64,000 nucleotides of DNA from Croceibacterium soli. GTDB lineage: Bacteria > Pseudomonadota > Alphaproteobacteria > Sphingomonadales > Sphingomonadaceae. This document shows positions 17,509 through 25,552 of this stretch, piece after piece. Under the pieces are notes generated by a model. That model had not been told where the DNA came from, searched no databases, and worked only from the letters and a program-made list of their open reading frames with translations. Each line of letters opens with the position of its first letter. Within the stretch, counting starts at the first letter, position 1. The DNA lies in the NCBI RefSeq assembly GCF_009828065.1, contig NZ_WTYK01000006.1, positions 124,001 to 188,000 on the forward strand, read 5' to 3'. Both the position numbers and the translations under genes were made by a program.

Positions 17509-18399
17509 ATGATCGTCCGCGACACGCCCCGCCCGCTCGACCTGATCTTCGCCTTGCGCGGATCGATCGTGCCGGCGATCGCCCCGCGCATCGCGGTGCT
17601 GATGCTGTTCGCGGCGCTGATGGTGGCGGTGCAGGAGCGCTTCGGCTTCCTGCCGTCGGTCGGCGGCCTCGCCTTCACCGTGTTCGGCATCGCGCTGTCG
17701 CTGTTCCTCGGCTTCCGCAACAACGCGGCGTACGAACGCTGGTGGGAAGCGCGCAAGCTGTGGGGCGGGCTGCTGGCGGACTTGCGCTCCTTCGCCCGCG
17801 AGGTGGACCTGTTCGTCACCGACCCGGTGCTGCGCGCGCCGATGCTGCGGCAGGCGCTCGCCTTCCTCCACCTGCACCGCGCCAACTTGCGCGGCCTGAA
17901 GGACGATCCGGCCGCACGCCAGCTCGGCGGAGAGCTGGCCGATGCTGCGCACCCGCCCGACGCCGCGCTAGACGCGCTCGCCGCGCAGCTCGCGGCGGCG
18001 CAGCGCGGCGGAGCTGTCGACGGCTTCGGGATGCGCGCCCTGGCGGAGCGGCTCGGCAGCATGGCCCTGCAGCAGGCCGGCTGCGAGCGCATCGCCGTCA
18101 CCCCGCTGCCCTACGTCTATTCGCTGCTGGTCTACCGCACGACCTATCTGTTCTGCCTGATGCTGCCGCTGGCCCTGATCGGGCCGGCCGGATGGCTGGC
18201 GCCGGTCTTCGTCGGCATCGTCGCCTACGTCTTCCTCGGCCTCGCGGAAGTGACGGAAGAGCTGAGCCATCCGTTCGGCCTCACCGCCAACGGCTTGCCG
18301 CTCGACGCCATCTGCCGCCAGGCGGAGATCAGCTTTGCCCCGCACCTTGGCGAACCAGCGCCGGAGCCGCTGCAGCCGCGCGACTATTTCCTAAGCTGA
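17509..18399 (+). CDS. Bestrophin/UPF0187-family membrane channel protein
   Basis: The 296-residue protein begins MIVRDTPRPLDLIFALRGSIVP, with hydrophobic segments near residues 22-42 and 45-65, the SLFLGFRNNAAYERWWEARKLWGGL signature of bacterial bestrophins, and further membrane segments (residues 205-245). FLGLAEVTEELSHPFG near residue 243 is the conserved pore/neck motif. Bacterial bestrophins form pentameric ion channels. It begins 19 bp after ubiG on the same strand with no clear Shine-Dalgarno, so translational coupling is likely. Confidence 0.9.
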   Translation: MIVRDTPRPLDLIFALRGSIVPAIAPRIAVLMLFAALMVAVQERFGFLPSVGGLAFTVFGIALSLFLGFRNNAAYERWWEARKLWGGLLADLRSFAREVDLFVTDPVLRAPMLRQALAFLHLHRANLRGLKDDPAARQLGGELADAAHPPDAALDALAAQLAAAQRGGAVDGFGMRALAERLGSMALQQAGCERIAVTPLPYVYSLLVYRTTYLFCLMLPLALIGPAGWLAPVFVGIVAYVFLGLAEVTEELSHPFGLTANGLPLDAICRQAEISFAPHLGEPAPEPLQPRDYFLS

Positions 18400-18422
18400 G
18401 CGGGCAGTCCGATCGCCAACCC

Positions 18423-18567
18423 AATCCTCCCCGGGACGGGGGGGGGGGGGGGGGGGGGACCATGCGAAGCATGGTGGAGGGGGCCCGCCGCAGGCACGAC
18501 GCACCAGGAGGCGGGCCCCCTCCGTCAGCCCTACGGGCTGCCACCTCCCCGTCCCGGGGAGGATTTA
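18423..18567. repeat. Paired inverted GC-rich repeat (family C) with a 21-G homopolymer
   Basis: Outer arms TCCTCCCCGGGACGGG and CCCGTCCCGGGGAGGA form a long inverted repeat around an internal hairpin (CCATGCGAAGCATGG) and a second GGGCCC-bounded stem. The layout matches the copy at 19824-19961. Bases 18438-18458 are 21 consecutive G, where the sibling copy reads GGGGAGGGGG. The element fills the gap between the bestrophin and ArsC-like genes and overlaps the ArsC-like stop by 3 bp. Confidence 0.85.
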
Positions 18568-18912
18568 GAGGAGGGCCGCTTCCCACTCCGCCGGATCGAA
18601 GCCGACCAGCAGCCCGCCCGGGTACTCCACGACGGGCCGCTTGATGGCGGACGGATACGCCTCCATCAGCGATACTGCCTTCGCCGGGTTAAGATCGGCC
18701 TTGTCGGCCTCGCCCAGCTTGCGGAAGGTCGTGCCGCGCCGGTTGAGCACCGTCTCCCAGCCCGCCTCCTCCACCCACCGGCGCAGCTTGGCCGGATCGG
18801 CGCCCTGCTTCTTGTAGTCGTGGAAGCTGTATTCGACGCACATTTCGTCGAGCCACTTGCGCGCCTTCTTCACCGTGTCGCAGTTGGGGATGCCGTAGAC
18901 GGTAACGCTCAT
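18565..18912 (-). CDS. ArsC/Spx-family (YffB-like) reductase
   Basis: The 115-residue thioredoxin-fold protein starts VTVYGIPNCDTVKKARKWLDE, with a single Cys at residue 10, followed by the FHDYKKQGAD, NRRGTTFRKL and IKRPVVEY segments of the arsenate-reductase/Spx superfamily. The NCDTVKKAR form is that of YffB-like proteins, which are glutathione-dependent thiol reductases rather than proven arsenate reductases. The start overlaps the stop of the upstream monooxygenase-like gene (ATGA), so the two are co-translated. Its 3' end abuts the family C repeat. Confidence 0.88.
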   Translation of the reverse strand: MSVTVYGIPNCDTVKKARKWLDEMCVEYSFHDYKKQGADPAKLRRWVEEAGWETVLNRRGTTFRKLGEADKADLNPAKAVSLMEAYPSAIKRPVVEYPGGLLVGFDPAEWEAALL

Positions 18913-19223
18913 TCGTGGTCCTTGAGAGTGAAGTGGTGGATGCGCGGGTCGGCGCAGGCGAACATGGTGTAGCTCTCGTAATAGGCCGACCGGCCGCGCT
19001 GCTGCGCCGCCCGATGTTCGGCCACCCTGCCCCATCCTCGGGACGAGGCTTCGTCCTGCCATTCGGACAGAGCGATCACCTCGCCATCTTCGGAAGCATA
19101 GGACTTGAACGAGAGGAACCCCGGCTGGGCACGGGCGAGTTCCTCCATCCGCTCGGCCTCCGCATCGTAAGCGGCCTGGTCGATATCGCCGCGCTTGCGG
19201 TTGCGGAAGACGACCAGGAACAT
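18909..19223 (-). CDS. Antibiotic-biosynthesis-monooxygenase (ABM) domain protein
   Basis: The 104-residue single-domain protein fits the dimeric ferredoxin-like ABM fold: MFLVVFRNRKR, ARAQPGFLSFKSYASEDGEVIALSEW and EHRAAQQRGRSAYYESYTM. Members include heme-degrading and quinol monooxygenases and many enzymes of unknown role. The tail ends HHFTLKDHE and overlaps the next gene by 4 bp. No catalytic residue allows a specific call. Confidence 0.83.
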   Translation of the reverse strand: MFLVVFRNRKRGDIDQAAYDAEAERMEELARAQPGFLSFKSYASEDGEVIALSEWQDEASSRGWGRVAEHRAAQQRGRSAYYESYTMFACADPRIHHFTLKDHE

Positions 19224-19244
19224 CAGCTACCCCCTAAACCAAAA

Positions 19245-19335
19245 CCGTTCGGGCTGAGCTTGTCGAAGCCCCGCTTTTCTTCAGCGCCGCGCTAGAGGAA
19301 AAAGCGGCCCTTCGACAAGCTCAGGGCGAACGGGG
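19245..19335. repeat. Paired inverted palindromic repeat (family B)
   Basis: CCGTTCGGGCTGAGCTTGTCGAAG (19245-19268, shown here in full only as a motif) is answered by CTTCGACAAGCTCAGGGCGAACGG ending at 19332 in the opposite sense, about 40 bp apart. The same motif pair occurs inside putA and near 58.9 kb. It lies between the ABM gene and ruvC. Confidence 0.85.
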
Positions 19336-19348
19336 AGAGCCAGGCTGA

Positions 19349-19822
19349 CTAGCGGCCTCCCAAATGCGCATCGGCGATCGCCACGGCGAGCGCGTCGGCG
19401 GCGTCGGCCCCGCCGATCACCGCGCCGGGCAGCAGCACTTTCAGCATCGCCTGGACTTGCGTTTTCTCCGCCGCGCCGGTGCCGACGATCGCCTTTTTCA
19501 CCAGCCGCGCCGCGTGCTCGGAAACCGGCAGCGAGGCGCGCCCGCAGGCCGCCAGCACAGCGCCGCGCGCCTGGGCGAGCTTGAGCGTCGACTGCGGGTT
19601 CTTGTTGGCGAAGACTTCCTCCGCCGCCGCCCGGTCGGGCCGGTAGGCGCCGATCACGGCGAAGATCGCGTCGTGCAGGTGGTGCAGGCGTTCAGCCATC
19701 GGCGCCTTGGGGTCGGTCGCGACTTGCCCGTTGGCGACGTGCGCCAGCCGCGATCCCTCTGCCCGCACGATGCCCCAGCCGGTACAGCTCAGCGAGGGGT
19801 CGAGGCCGAGGATCAGCGTCAC
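19349..19822 (-). CDS. ruvC: Crossover junction endodeoxyribonuclease RuvC
   Basis: RuvC resolves Holliday junctions. The 157-residue product has the four acidic residues of the RNase-H-like active site: Asp in LILGLDPSLS, Glu in AAEEVFANKNP, and the two Asp in GGADAADALAVAIAD. The start is GTG 19822, with GGAGGAA just upstream; that Shine-Dalgarno is part of the neighbouring repeat element. Slightly short for the family (about 160-175). ruvA and ruvB are not in this window. Confidence 0.95.
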   Translation of the reverse strand: MTLILGLDPSLSCTGWGIVRAEGSRLAHVANGQVATDPKAPMAERLHHLHDAIFAVIGAYRPDRAAAEEVFANKNPQSTLKLAQARGAVLAACGRASLPVSEHAARLVKKAIVGTGAAEKTQVQAMLKVLLPGAVIGGADAADALAVAIADAHLGGR

Positions 19823-19823
19823 A

Positions 19824-19961
19824 ATTCCTCCCCGGCACGGGGAGGGGGACCATGACGCGAAGCGGCATGGTGGAGGGGGCCCTGCCACAAGCACCGCGCT
19901 GGCGGAGGACCTCCTCCACCACTCGCTGCGCGAGCGGTCCCCCTCCCCGTGCCGGGGAGGA
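19824..19961. repeat. Paired inverted GC-rich repeat (family C) filling the ruvC-yebC gap
   Basis: Arms TTCCTCCCCGGCACGGGGAG and the complementary CTCCCCGTGCCGGGGAGGA near the other end bracket two internal stems (CCATG...CATGG and a GGTCCCCC/GGGGGACC pair). The element runs from 2 bp before the ruvC start to the yebC stop, so the whole intergenic region is repeat. Confidence 0.85.
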
Positions 19962-20705
19962 TCAGGAAAGCTTCTCCATCACCTCGTCGGAGACTTCGTA
20001 ATTGCCCCAGACGGTCTGCACGTCGTCGTCGTCCTCGAGCGCATCGACCAGCTTGAACAGGGTCTGCGCGTCGCCTTCGCTCACTTCCACGGTGAGGTTC
20101 GGCTTCCACGCGAGCTTGACGCCCTGCGGCTCGCCGAGGGTCTTCTCCAGCGCGGCGGCGACTTCGTGCAGGGCTTCCATCTCGGTCCAGATGGTGTGGC
20201 CGTCTTCCGAGCTTTCGACATCGTCGGCGCCGGCTTCGATCGCGGCTTCGAGGACCTGTTCCTCGCCGCCCGCGCTGGCCGGGTATTCGATCATGCCCTT
20301 GCGTTCGAAGCCGTGGCTGACCGCGCCGGTCGCGGCCAGGTTACCGCCGTTCTTGCTGAACGCGGTACGCACGTTGGTGGCGGTACGGTTGCGGTTGTCG
20401 GTCAGCGCCTCGACGATCAGCGCGACACCGCCGGGGCCATAGCCTTCGTAGCGGATTTCCTCGTACTCATCGCCTTCGTTGGCGCTGGCCTTGTCGATCG
20501 CCCGCTGGATGTTGTCCTTGGGCATCGACATCGCCTTGGCGTTGTTCACCGCCAGGCGCAGGCGCGGGTTCATGTCGGGGTCGGGCATGCCCGACTTCGC
20601 CGCGACGGTGATTTCGCGCGAGAGCTTGGAGAAGGCCGCCGAGCGCTTCTTGTCCTGCGCGCCCTTGCGATGCATGATGTTCTTGAATTTGGAATGGCCG
20701 GCCAT
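19962..20705 (-). CDS. YebC/PmpR-family DNA-binding regulator
   Basis: The 247-residue protein has the full-length YebC pattern: [21 protein letters not shown] at the start, the [10 protein letters not shown] region, the [14 protein letters not shown] motif near residue 90, and the acidic C-terminal domain with [15 protein letters not shown]. YebC proteins are described both as transcription regulators and, more recently, as translation factors easing polyproline stalling. The gene next in the transcription direction is ruvC, a common pairing. Confidence 0.95.
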   Translation of the reverse strand: MAGHSKFKNIMHRKGAQDKKRSAAFSKLSREITVAAKSGMPDPDMNPRLRLAVNNAKAMSMPKDNIQRAIDKASANEGDEYEEIRYEGYGPGGVALIVEALTDNRNRTATNVRTAFSKNGGNLAATGAVSHGFERKGMIEYPASAGGEEQVLEAAIEAGADDVESSEDGHTIWTEMEALHEVAAALEKTLGEPQGVKLAWKPNLTVEVSEGDAQTLFKLVDALEDDDDVQTVWGNYEVSDEVMEKLS

Positions 20706-20758
20706 TGGGTGGTCTCGTTCCCGTCTTGATCGTGATTTCAGGGGGCCGCATTAGCCTT

Positions 20759-21502
20759 ATGACAGGGCAACCCACAAGCCTCGGCTTGGCGTCGCGCGCG
20801 CCGGGCGAATGGCGATCGTTCGCGGCCTTCTTGCGCCGGCCGGCCTTGCCGGACCGAGCGAGCCGGCCGGGGCCGGCGGCATTCCGCGGGCTGGCCCAGT
20901 TGCTGGCACTCGACCTGCTGCTGATGGCGGTCCTGATCGGCGGGATGGCTGCCCTGACCGCGCTGGGCCTCAGGCTGCCCGGGCACTTGCTGCAAGACCT
21001 GGAGTTAAGCCTGCCGCTGATCGCTCTGATCGTAGTCGGCGCGCCGTTGGGCGAGGAGTTGGTGTTCCGCGGCTGGCTATCGGGACGGCCCGGACACGTG
21101 GGGGCCTCGCTGGCGATCCTTGCCGCCGCGGTACTGGGCTGGGCGGCGCTGCTGCTGCTTCCCGGGGCGCGCGGCGCATTCGCTCTCCTGGCGCTGGCGG
21201 TGATCGGCACGATCGCCGCCGCTATCCTGCTGTGGCGCAAGCGAAGGCGGCCGCCGATGGCCTTGTTCGCGCGCCACGCCCGCTGGTTCTACCTGTTCAG
21301 CGCACTGGCGTTCGCGAGCGTCCACCTCGCCAACTTCACGGAAGGGAACGCCGCGATCCTCCTCCCGCTGACGCTGCCGCAGTTCCTGCTCGGCCTGATC
21401 CTCGGCTACGCGCGCGTCACCTTCGGCCTATGGGCCGGCATCCTGCTGCACGCCTTGCACAACACGCTGTTCATCAGCCTGGTACTCGCGGGCGCGGGGT
21501 AG
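20759..21502 (+). CDS. CPBP-family intramembrane glutamic protease
   Basis: The 247-residue polytopic protein has the three CPBP motifs: EELVFRGWL near residue 100 (paired Glu and Arg), FASVHLANF near residue 196 and HALHNTLF near residue 234. These supply the Glu/His active site of Rce1-like intramembrane proteases. Six or more hydrophobic segments are visible. An Arg-rich cytoplasmic loop (WRKRRRPP) sits in the middle. ATG 20759 is preferred; an in-frame GTG-type start at 20705 lies opposite the yebC start and is less likely. Bacterial roles range from immunity to maturation; no partner is evident here. Confidence 0.88.
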   Translation: MTGQPTSLGLASRAPGEWRSFAAFLRRPALPDRASRPGPAAFRGLAQLLALDLLLMAVLIGGMAALTALGLRLPGHLLQDLELSLPLIALIVVGAPLGEELVFRGWLSGRPGHVGASLAILAAAVLGWAALLLLPGARGAFALLALAVIGTIAAAILLWRKRRRPPMALFARHARWFYLFSALAFASVHLANFTEGNAAILLPLTLPQFLLGLILGYARVTFGLWAGILLHALHNTLFISLVLAGAG

Positions 21503-21556
21503 GAAAGATCCTCCCATGTAAACCGCTCGCCTCCGCCAGAACTTCGCGCGCGGCGA

Positions 21557-21644
21557 GATGGATCCTGAAACGAGTTCAGGATGACGAGGGTTTCCAGGAC
21601 GGCCCCATCACTCATCGTCACCCTGAACTCGTTTCAGGGTCCAT
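21557..21644. repeat. Paired inverted palindromic repeat (family A)
   Basis: ATGGA-TCCTGAAACGAGTTCAGGA-TGACG is followed 28 bp later by its inverse form CGTCA-CCCTGAACTCGTTTCAGGG-TCCAT. Each half is itself palindromic around CTGAA...TTCAG. The same doublet occurs at 53083-53174 and 61545-61684. Confidence 0.9.
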
Positions 21645-21695
21645 GTGGCAGGCAGCGCAGGAGCCTGCTGGCAGGCACCGGTAGCCCAGATCCCC

Positions 21696-22574
21696 CTAGC
21701 TTCCCACAATCGTTCCACCGTTCGGGTGGAGGACCTGGCCGGACATGTAGCTCGAATCCTCGCAGGCCAGGAACAGGAAGCTCGGCGCCACTTCGTTCGG
21801 CTGTCCGACGCGGCCGATCGGGGTGTCCTCGCCGAAGTGCTCGACCTTCTCCGGCGGAGCGCCGCCGAAGGGATTGAGCGGGGTCCAGATCGGGCCCGGC
21901 GCGACGCCGTTTACGCGGATGCCGTCCTTGATCAGGCTTTCCGAGAGCGAGCGCGTGAAGGCCACGATGGCGCCTTTAGTGGCGCTGTAGTCGAGCAGCC
22001 CGGCGGAGCCTTTGTACATCGTTACGCTGGTGCAATTGATGATCGCCGCACCCTTCTTGAGATGCGGGCGGGCCGCCTTCACGAGGTAGAACATCGAGAA
22101 GATGTTGGTCTGGAAGGTGCGCTGCAACTGCTCGACGGTGATGTCGGTGACGTCTTTGTCCGGGTGCTGCTCCCCGGCGTTGTTGACCAGCACGTCGAGC
22201 CGCCCCCACTTCTCGATCACTTTGTCGACCAATCCCTGGCAGACGTCTGGTTCGCCGAGATCGCCCGGATGGAGCAGCGCCTCGCTGCCCTCCGCCTCGA
22301 TGGCGTCGGCGGTGATCCGCGCGTCGTCGTCTTCCTCGAGATAGGCGATCGCGACTTTGGCGCCCTCGCGCGCGAACAGCACCGCCGTCGCGCGGCCGAT
22401 GCCGCTGTCGCCGCCGGTGACGATCGCCACTTTGCCGGCAAGGCGGCCCGATCCGGGGTAGCGCGGCTGCCACTCGGGCTTGGGGTCGAGCTCGGTCTCG
22501 TGGCCGGGAAGTCGCGGCTCCTCGCCGATCTCCTCGACATAGGCCCGCTCGACCGGCTTGGTGTCGTCCGCCAT
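21696..22574 (-). CDS. Short-chain dehydrogenase/reductase, YdaD/YhdF-like
   Basis: The 292-residue SDR has an extended N-terminus (residues 1-45 with PEWQPRYPGSGRLAGK) typical of the general-stress YdaD/YhdF/YghA group. Cofactor motif TGGDSGIG is near residues 53-60, NNAGEQ near 133, Ser in INCTSVTMYKG, catalytic YSATKGA near 197, and the PG motif VAPGPIWTPL. ATG 22574 is used because the family begins just before this point. Substrate unknown. Confidence 0.9.
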   Translation of the reverse strand: MADDTKPVERAYVEEIGEEPRLPGHETELDPKPEWQPRYPGSGRLAGKVAIVTGGDSGIGRATAVLFAREGAKVAIAYLEEDDDARITADAIEAEGSEALLHPGDLGEPDVCQGLVDKVIEKWGRLDVLVNNAGEQHPDKDVTDITVEQLQRTFQTNIFSMFYLVKAARPHLKKGAAIINCTSVTMYKGSAGLLDYSATKGAIVAFTRSLSESLIKDGIRVNGVAPGPIWTPLNPFGGAPPEKVEHFGEDTPIGRVGQPNEVAPSFLFLACEDSSYMSGQVLHPNGGTIVGS

Positions 22575-22684
22575 GACGCTGTCCTTCCGCAATGGGTTTG
22601 CAGCCGGAATGAGCGGGACTGGCGAGCGTTCCGGCAAAAGCTCCCGCCTGTGGAGCGGATGCAGGTCTGGCGCATTTGTCTGCC

Positions 22685-23461
22685 GTGAAGATCGCCACTT
22701 ACAACGTGAACGGCGTGAACGGCCGCCTGCCGGTGCTCCTCAGGTGGCTCGAACAGCGGCAGCCGGAGATCGTCTGCCTGCAGGAGCTGAAGGCGCCGGA
22801 CGAGCGCTTCCCTATCGATGCGATCCGCCGCGCCGGCTACGACGCGATCTGGCACGGCCAGCCGCGCTGGAACGGGGTCGCGATCCTCAGCCGGATCGGC
22901 GAGATTCACGAGACCCGCCGGCGGCTGCCCGGCGAAGGCGAGGACGCGCAGAGCCGCTATCTCGAAGCGGCGGTAAACGGGGTCCTGATCGCCGGGCTCT
23001 ACCTGCCGAACGGCAACCCGCGCCCGGGGCCCAAGTTCGACTACAAGATGCTGTGGTTCGAGCGGCTGATCGCCCATGCGCGGGAGCTGCTCGACAGCGG
23101 GCTGCCGGTGATCCTGGCGGGGGACTTCAACGTCATGCCGACGGAACGGGACGTCTACAAGCCGGAGCGCTGGGTGGACGACGCGCTGTTCGCGCCCGAA
23201 GCCCGCGAGGCCTGGTTCCGCCTCGTCGGCCAGGGCTGGACCGATGCCGTGCGGCATCTGCATCCGGACGAGACGGTCTATACCTTCTGGAAGTACTTCC
23301 GGAACGCGTTCGTGCGGAATGCCGGCCTGCGGATCGACCATTTCCTGCTGAGCCCGGGGCTCGTCGACCGGCTGGTCCGGGCGGAAGTGGACCTGGAACC
23401 GCGCGGCTGGGACAAGACCAGCGACCACGCCCCTGCGTGGATAGAGCTGGCTGCCGGATAG
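22685..23461 (+). CDS. xth: Exodeoxyribonuclease III
   Basis: This is an AP endonuclease and 3'-exonuclease of base excision repair. The 258-residue protein has the ExoIII pattern: KIATYNVNGVNGRLPVLLRWL, QELKAPDERFP (metal-binding Glu), GLYLPNGNP, AGDFNVMPTE, RIDHFLLS and the terminal SDHAP with the catalytic Asp-His. GTG 22685 gives the standard N-terminus MKIATYNVNG; a TTG at 22676 would add three residues. Confidence 0.94.
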   Translation: MKIATYNVNGVNGRLPVLLRWLEQRQPEIVCLQELKAPDERFPIDAIRRAGYDAIWHGQPRWNGVAILSRIGEIHETRRRLPGEGEDAQSRYLEAAVNGVLIAGLYLPNGNPRPGPKFDYKMLWFERLIAHARELLDSGLPVILAGDFNVMPTERDVYKPERWVDDALFAPEAREAWFRLVGQGWTDAVRHLHPDETVYTFWKYFRNAFVRNAGLRIDHFLLSPGLVDRLVRAEVDLEPRGWDKTSDHAPAWIELAAG

Positions 23462-23479
23462 CAGCTGCCTAGCGCTCCG

Positions 23480-24730
23480 CTACTGTGGCTGGCCGGTGGC
23501 CTGCTCGACCGCGATGCCGGCGGTGAGCCCGTGGATCGCCGTCGAAAGCACGATCGCGAAAGCGACCGTCGCCCACAGCGCGCCTTCATCGACCAGTTCG
23601 ACGTGGTGCCCGGCATAGGCGAGGTAGTAGATCGAACCGATCCCGCGAACGCCATAGAACGCGACGACCGCGCGTGAGCGCCAGCCAAGGTCGGTTCCCC
23701 ACAGCACGAACCACGCGGCTACCGGTCGGATGACGAAGATCAGGGCGAGCCCGATCACGGCCTGGGGCCAGCCGAAGTGGGGCCACAGGCTCGGCAGCGC
23801 CGCACCCAGGGCGACGAGCAGAATCGCCGTCAGCGTATGCTCGAGCGACTGGCTGAAATCGTGCAGGCGCTCGTGAAACCGGTCCTCCGACTCCTCCCGC
23901 CGCAGCACCAGCCCCGCCACGAAAGCGGCGATGAAGCCGTAGCCTTCCAGCAGCTCGGTAAAGCCGTAAGCGAAGATCACCCCGGCGAAGGCGACGACGC
24001 CGGTCTGGGTCTTGGACAGCGAATTCTCGCGCGGCCAGTCGAACAGCACATGGCCGAGCAGCCATCCGCTGGCAGCGCCGCCGGCAGCGCCGACAACGAT
24101 CCGGTAGATCACGTCACGCAGCGCCCATTCCAGGAACAGGCCGGACGTCAGCACCCCCGCCGTGGCGACCAGCACGCCGAGGTGCACGAAAGGAAACGCC
24201 AGTCCGTCGTTGAGGCCCGCTTCCGTCGTCAGGGCGTAGCGGACCGGGTGCTCTCCGCCTTCCAGAGGCGGGCCGACCTGCACGTCGCCGGCCAGCACCG
24301 GATCGGTGGGAGAGAGGATCGCCCCGAGCAGAAGGCCGCCGGCGAGCGTCAGCCCGGCAAGCCACCAGCCGACGAAGGCGAGCGCGATGATCGTGGCCGG
24401 CATGGCGAGCACGAGCAGGCGGATCGTCGGCTTCCACAACCCGTGGCCGGTCAGCTTGTCGATTCTGAGGCCGGTGCCGAACAGGCCGATGATGACGCAG
24501 AGCTCCGCCGTCACTTCCCACAGGCGCGGCGCACTGGTGGGGTCGATCGCCGCGGGCATGCCCGGCACCCAGGAGAACGCCGCCAGGCCGGTCAGGACCA
24601 GGAGCGCCGAGGCCGCCGGCTCGCGGCCGGAGAAGAACCTCGGCCACCAGTAGGAGGCGATGATGGCCGAACCCGCCGCGGCGAGCAGGACATGGTAGGG
24701 ATCAAGCTCGAACAAACGGCCTCGCTGCAC
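23480..24730 (-). CDS. Cation:proton antiporter, NhaP/CPA1 type
   Basis: The 416-residue protein has about 11-12 hydrophobic segments and the CPA1 ion-binding motif LSPTDPVLAGDVQVG near residue 140, followed by EAGLNDGLAFPF near residue 168 with the conserved Asn-Asp. GVRGIGSIYYL near residue 377 is the CPA1 arginine motif. It exchanges Na+ or K+ for protons. The predicted start is GTG with no evident Shine-Dalgarno; a TTG six codons further in is possible. It converges on xth. Confidence 0.88.
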   Translation of the reverse strand: MQRGRLFELDPYHVLLAAAGSAIIASYWWPRFFSGREPAASALLVLTGLAAFSWVPGMPAAIDPTSAPRLWEVTAELCVIIGLFGTGLRIDKLTGHGLWKPTIRLLVLAMPATIIALAFVGWWLAGLTLAGGLLLGAILSPTDPVLAGDVQVGPPLEGGEHPVRYALTTEAGLNDGLAFPFVHLGVLVATAGVLTSGLFLEWALRDVIYRIVVGAAGGAASGWLLGHVLFDWPRENSLSKTQTGVVAFAGVIFAYGFTELLEGYGFIAAFVAGLVLRREESEDRFHERLHDFSQSLEHTLTAILLVALGAALPSLWPHFGWPQAVIGLALIFVIRPVAAWFVLWGTDLGWRSRAVVAFYGVRGIGSIYYLAYAGHHVELVDEGALWATVAFAIVLSTAIHGLTAGIAVEQATGQPQ

Positions 24731-24840
24731 TGGAGCGGAATTGCCCGCCAGGCAGGCAACTCCCCAGCCGGCCGAAGTGTCCTCCGGCGCAGCGAGCGCG
24801 GCGGCCTTTCGGCCGGGCCGCGCTCTTCAGCGGAAGGCGC

Positions 24841-25077
24841 TCAGCCGAGGCCCAGCGCGGCCTTGTAGGTGTCGAGGATCGCTTCCATCTCGGCGCGGTC
24901 GTCGGGCTTCATCTTACGCAGGCGGACGATCTGGCGCATGATCTTGACGTCGTACCCGACGGCCTTGGCCTCGGCATAAACGTCGCGGATATCGTCGGAG
25001 ATACCCTTCTTCTCTTCTTCGAGACGTTCGACGCGTTCGATCAGCAGGCGCAGGCGGTCGTCGGTGGATTCGGCCAT
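24841..25077 (-). CDS. gapR: GapR-family (DUF2312) nucleoid-associated protein
   Basis: The 78-residue all-helical protein matches DUF2312/Gap[45 protein letters not shown] and a terminal [13 protein letters not shown] helix. In Caulobacter, GapR is an essential protein that encircles overtwisted AT-rich DNA ahead of replication and transcription. Family identity is strong; function here is by homology. It lies 114 bp from the DUF1244 gene on the same strand. Confidence 0.9.
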   Translation of the reverse strand: MAESTDDRLRLLIERVERLEEEKKGISDDIRDVYAEAKAVGYDVKIMRQIVRLRKMKPDDRAEMEAILDTYKAALGLG

Positions 25078-25191
25078 GAATAGCTCCGGTCAGTAAGGTG
25101 GGAATCGGGTTCCCGCGGCTGATAGCGGCGCGCGCCGGACCGGTGAAGGCGGCTATCCACAACCTGCGGCCACAACCTGCGGAGGTACGGA

Positions 25192-25503
25192 TCAGGTCCC
25201 TTGGTTCCGCGCCAGGCTCGCCTCCATGCGAGCGATCTGTTCCGGCGTCGCCTCCCCCTGGAAGTTGGCCTTCCATTCGGACATGGGCATGCCGTGGATC
25301 AGTTCGCGGGCGTCGGTCTTGTCGCCTTCGTAACCGGCATCGCGGATCCAGTCGGCGAGGCAGTTGCGGCAGAAGCCGGCGAGGCCCATCAGCTCGATGT
25401 TCTCCGCATCGTGCCGGTGGCGCAAGTGCCGCACGAGCCGGCGGAAAGCGGCGGCGGCGACGGCGTCCGGAAGGGCGTCGAGCGGATCGGGTCGGTCGGT
25501 CAT
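25192..25503 (-). CDS. DUF1244 family protein
   Basis: The 103-residue protein contains the DUF1244 core RLVRHLRHRHDAENIELMGLAGFCRNCLADWIRDAG with a conserved Cys pair CRNC near residue 51, followed by HGMPMSEWKANFQ. The family is widespread in proteobacteria with no proven role. The ATG at 25503 is chosen over a longer frame that would overlap the pyk promoter region. It is divergent from pyk with 49 bp between starts. Confidence 0.88.
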   Translation of the reverse strand: MTDRPDPLDALPDAVAAAAFRRLVRHLRHRHDAENIELMGLAGFCRNCLADWIRDAGYEGDKTDARELIHGMPMSEWKANFQGEATPEQIARMEASLARNQGT

Positions 25504-25552
25504 GTCGCATGTGTCCTTGTCTTGTCGCGCGGCTCTGGCATAGCGCGGCGCC

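Noticed and set aside
14555-17512. Long frames antisense to lysC and the SRPBCC gene
   Set aside because: High GC creates long open frames on the other strand; real family motifs sit on the minus strand for these genes.
19823-19961. The ruvC-yebC gap as a riboswitch or small RNA gene
   Set aside because: The whole gap is a family C repeat found elsewhere, so its hairpins need no regulatory RNA explanation.
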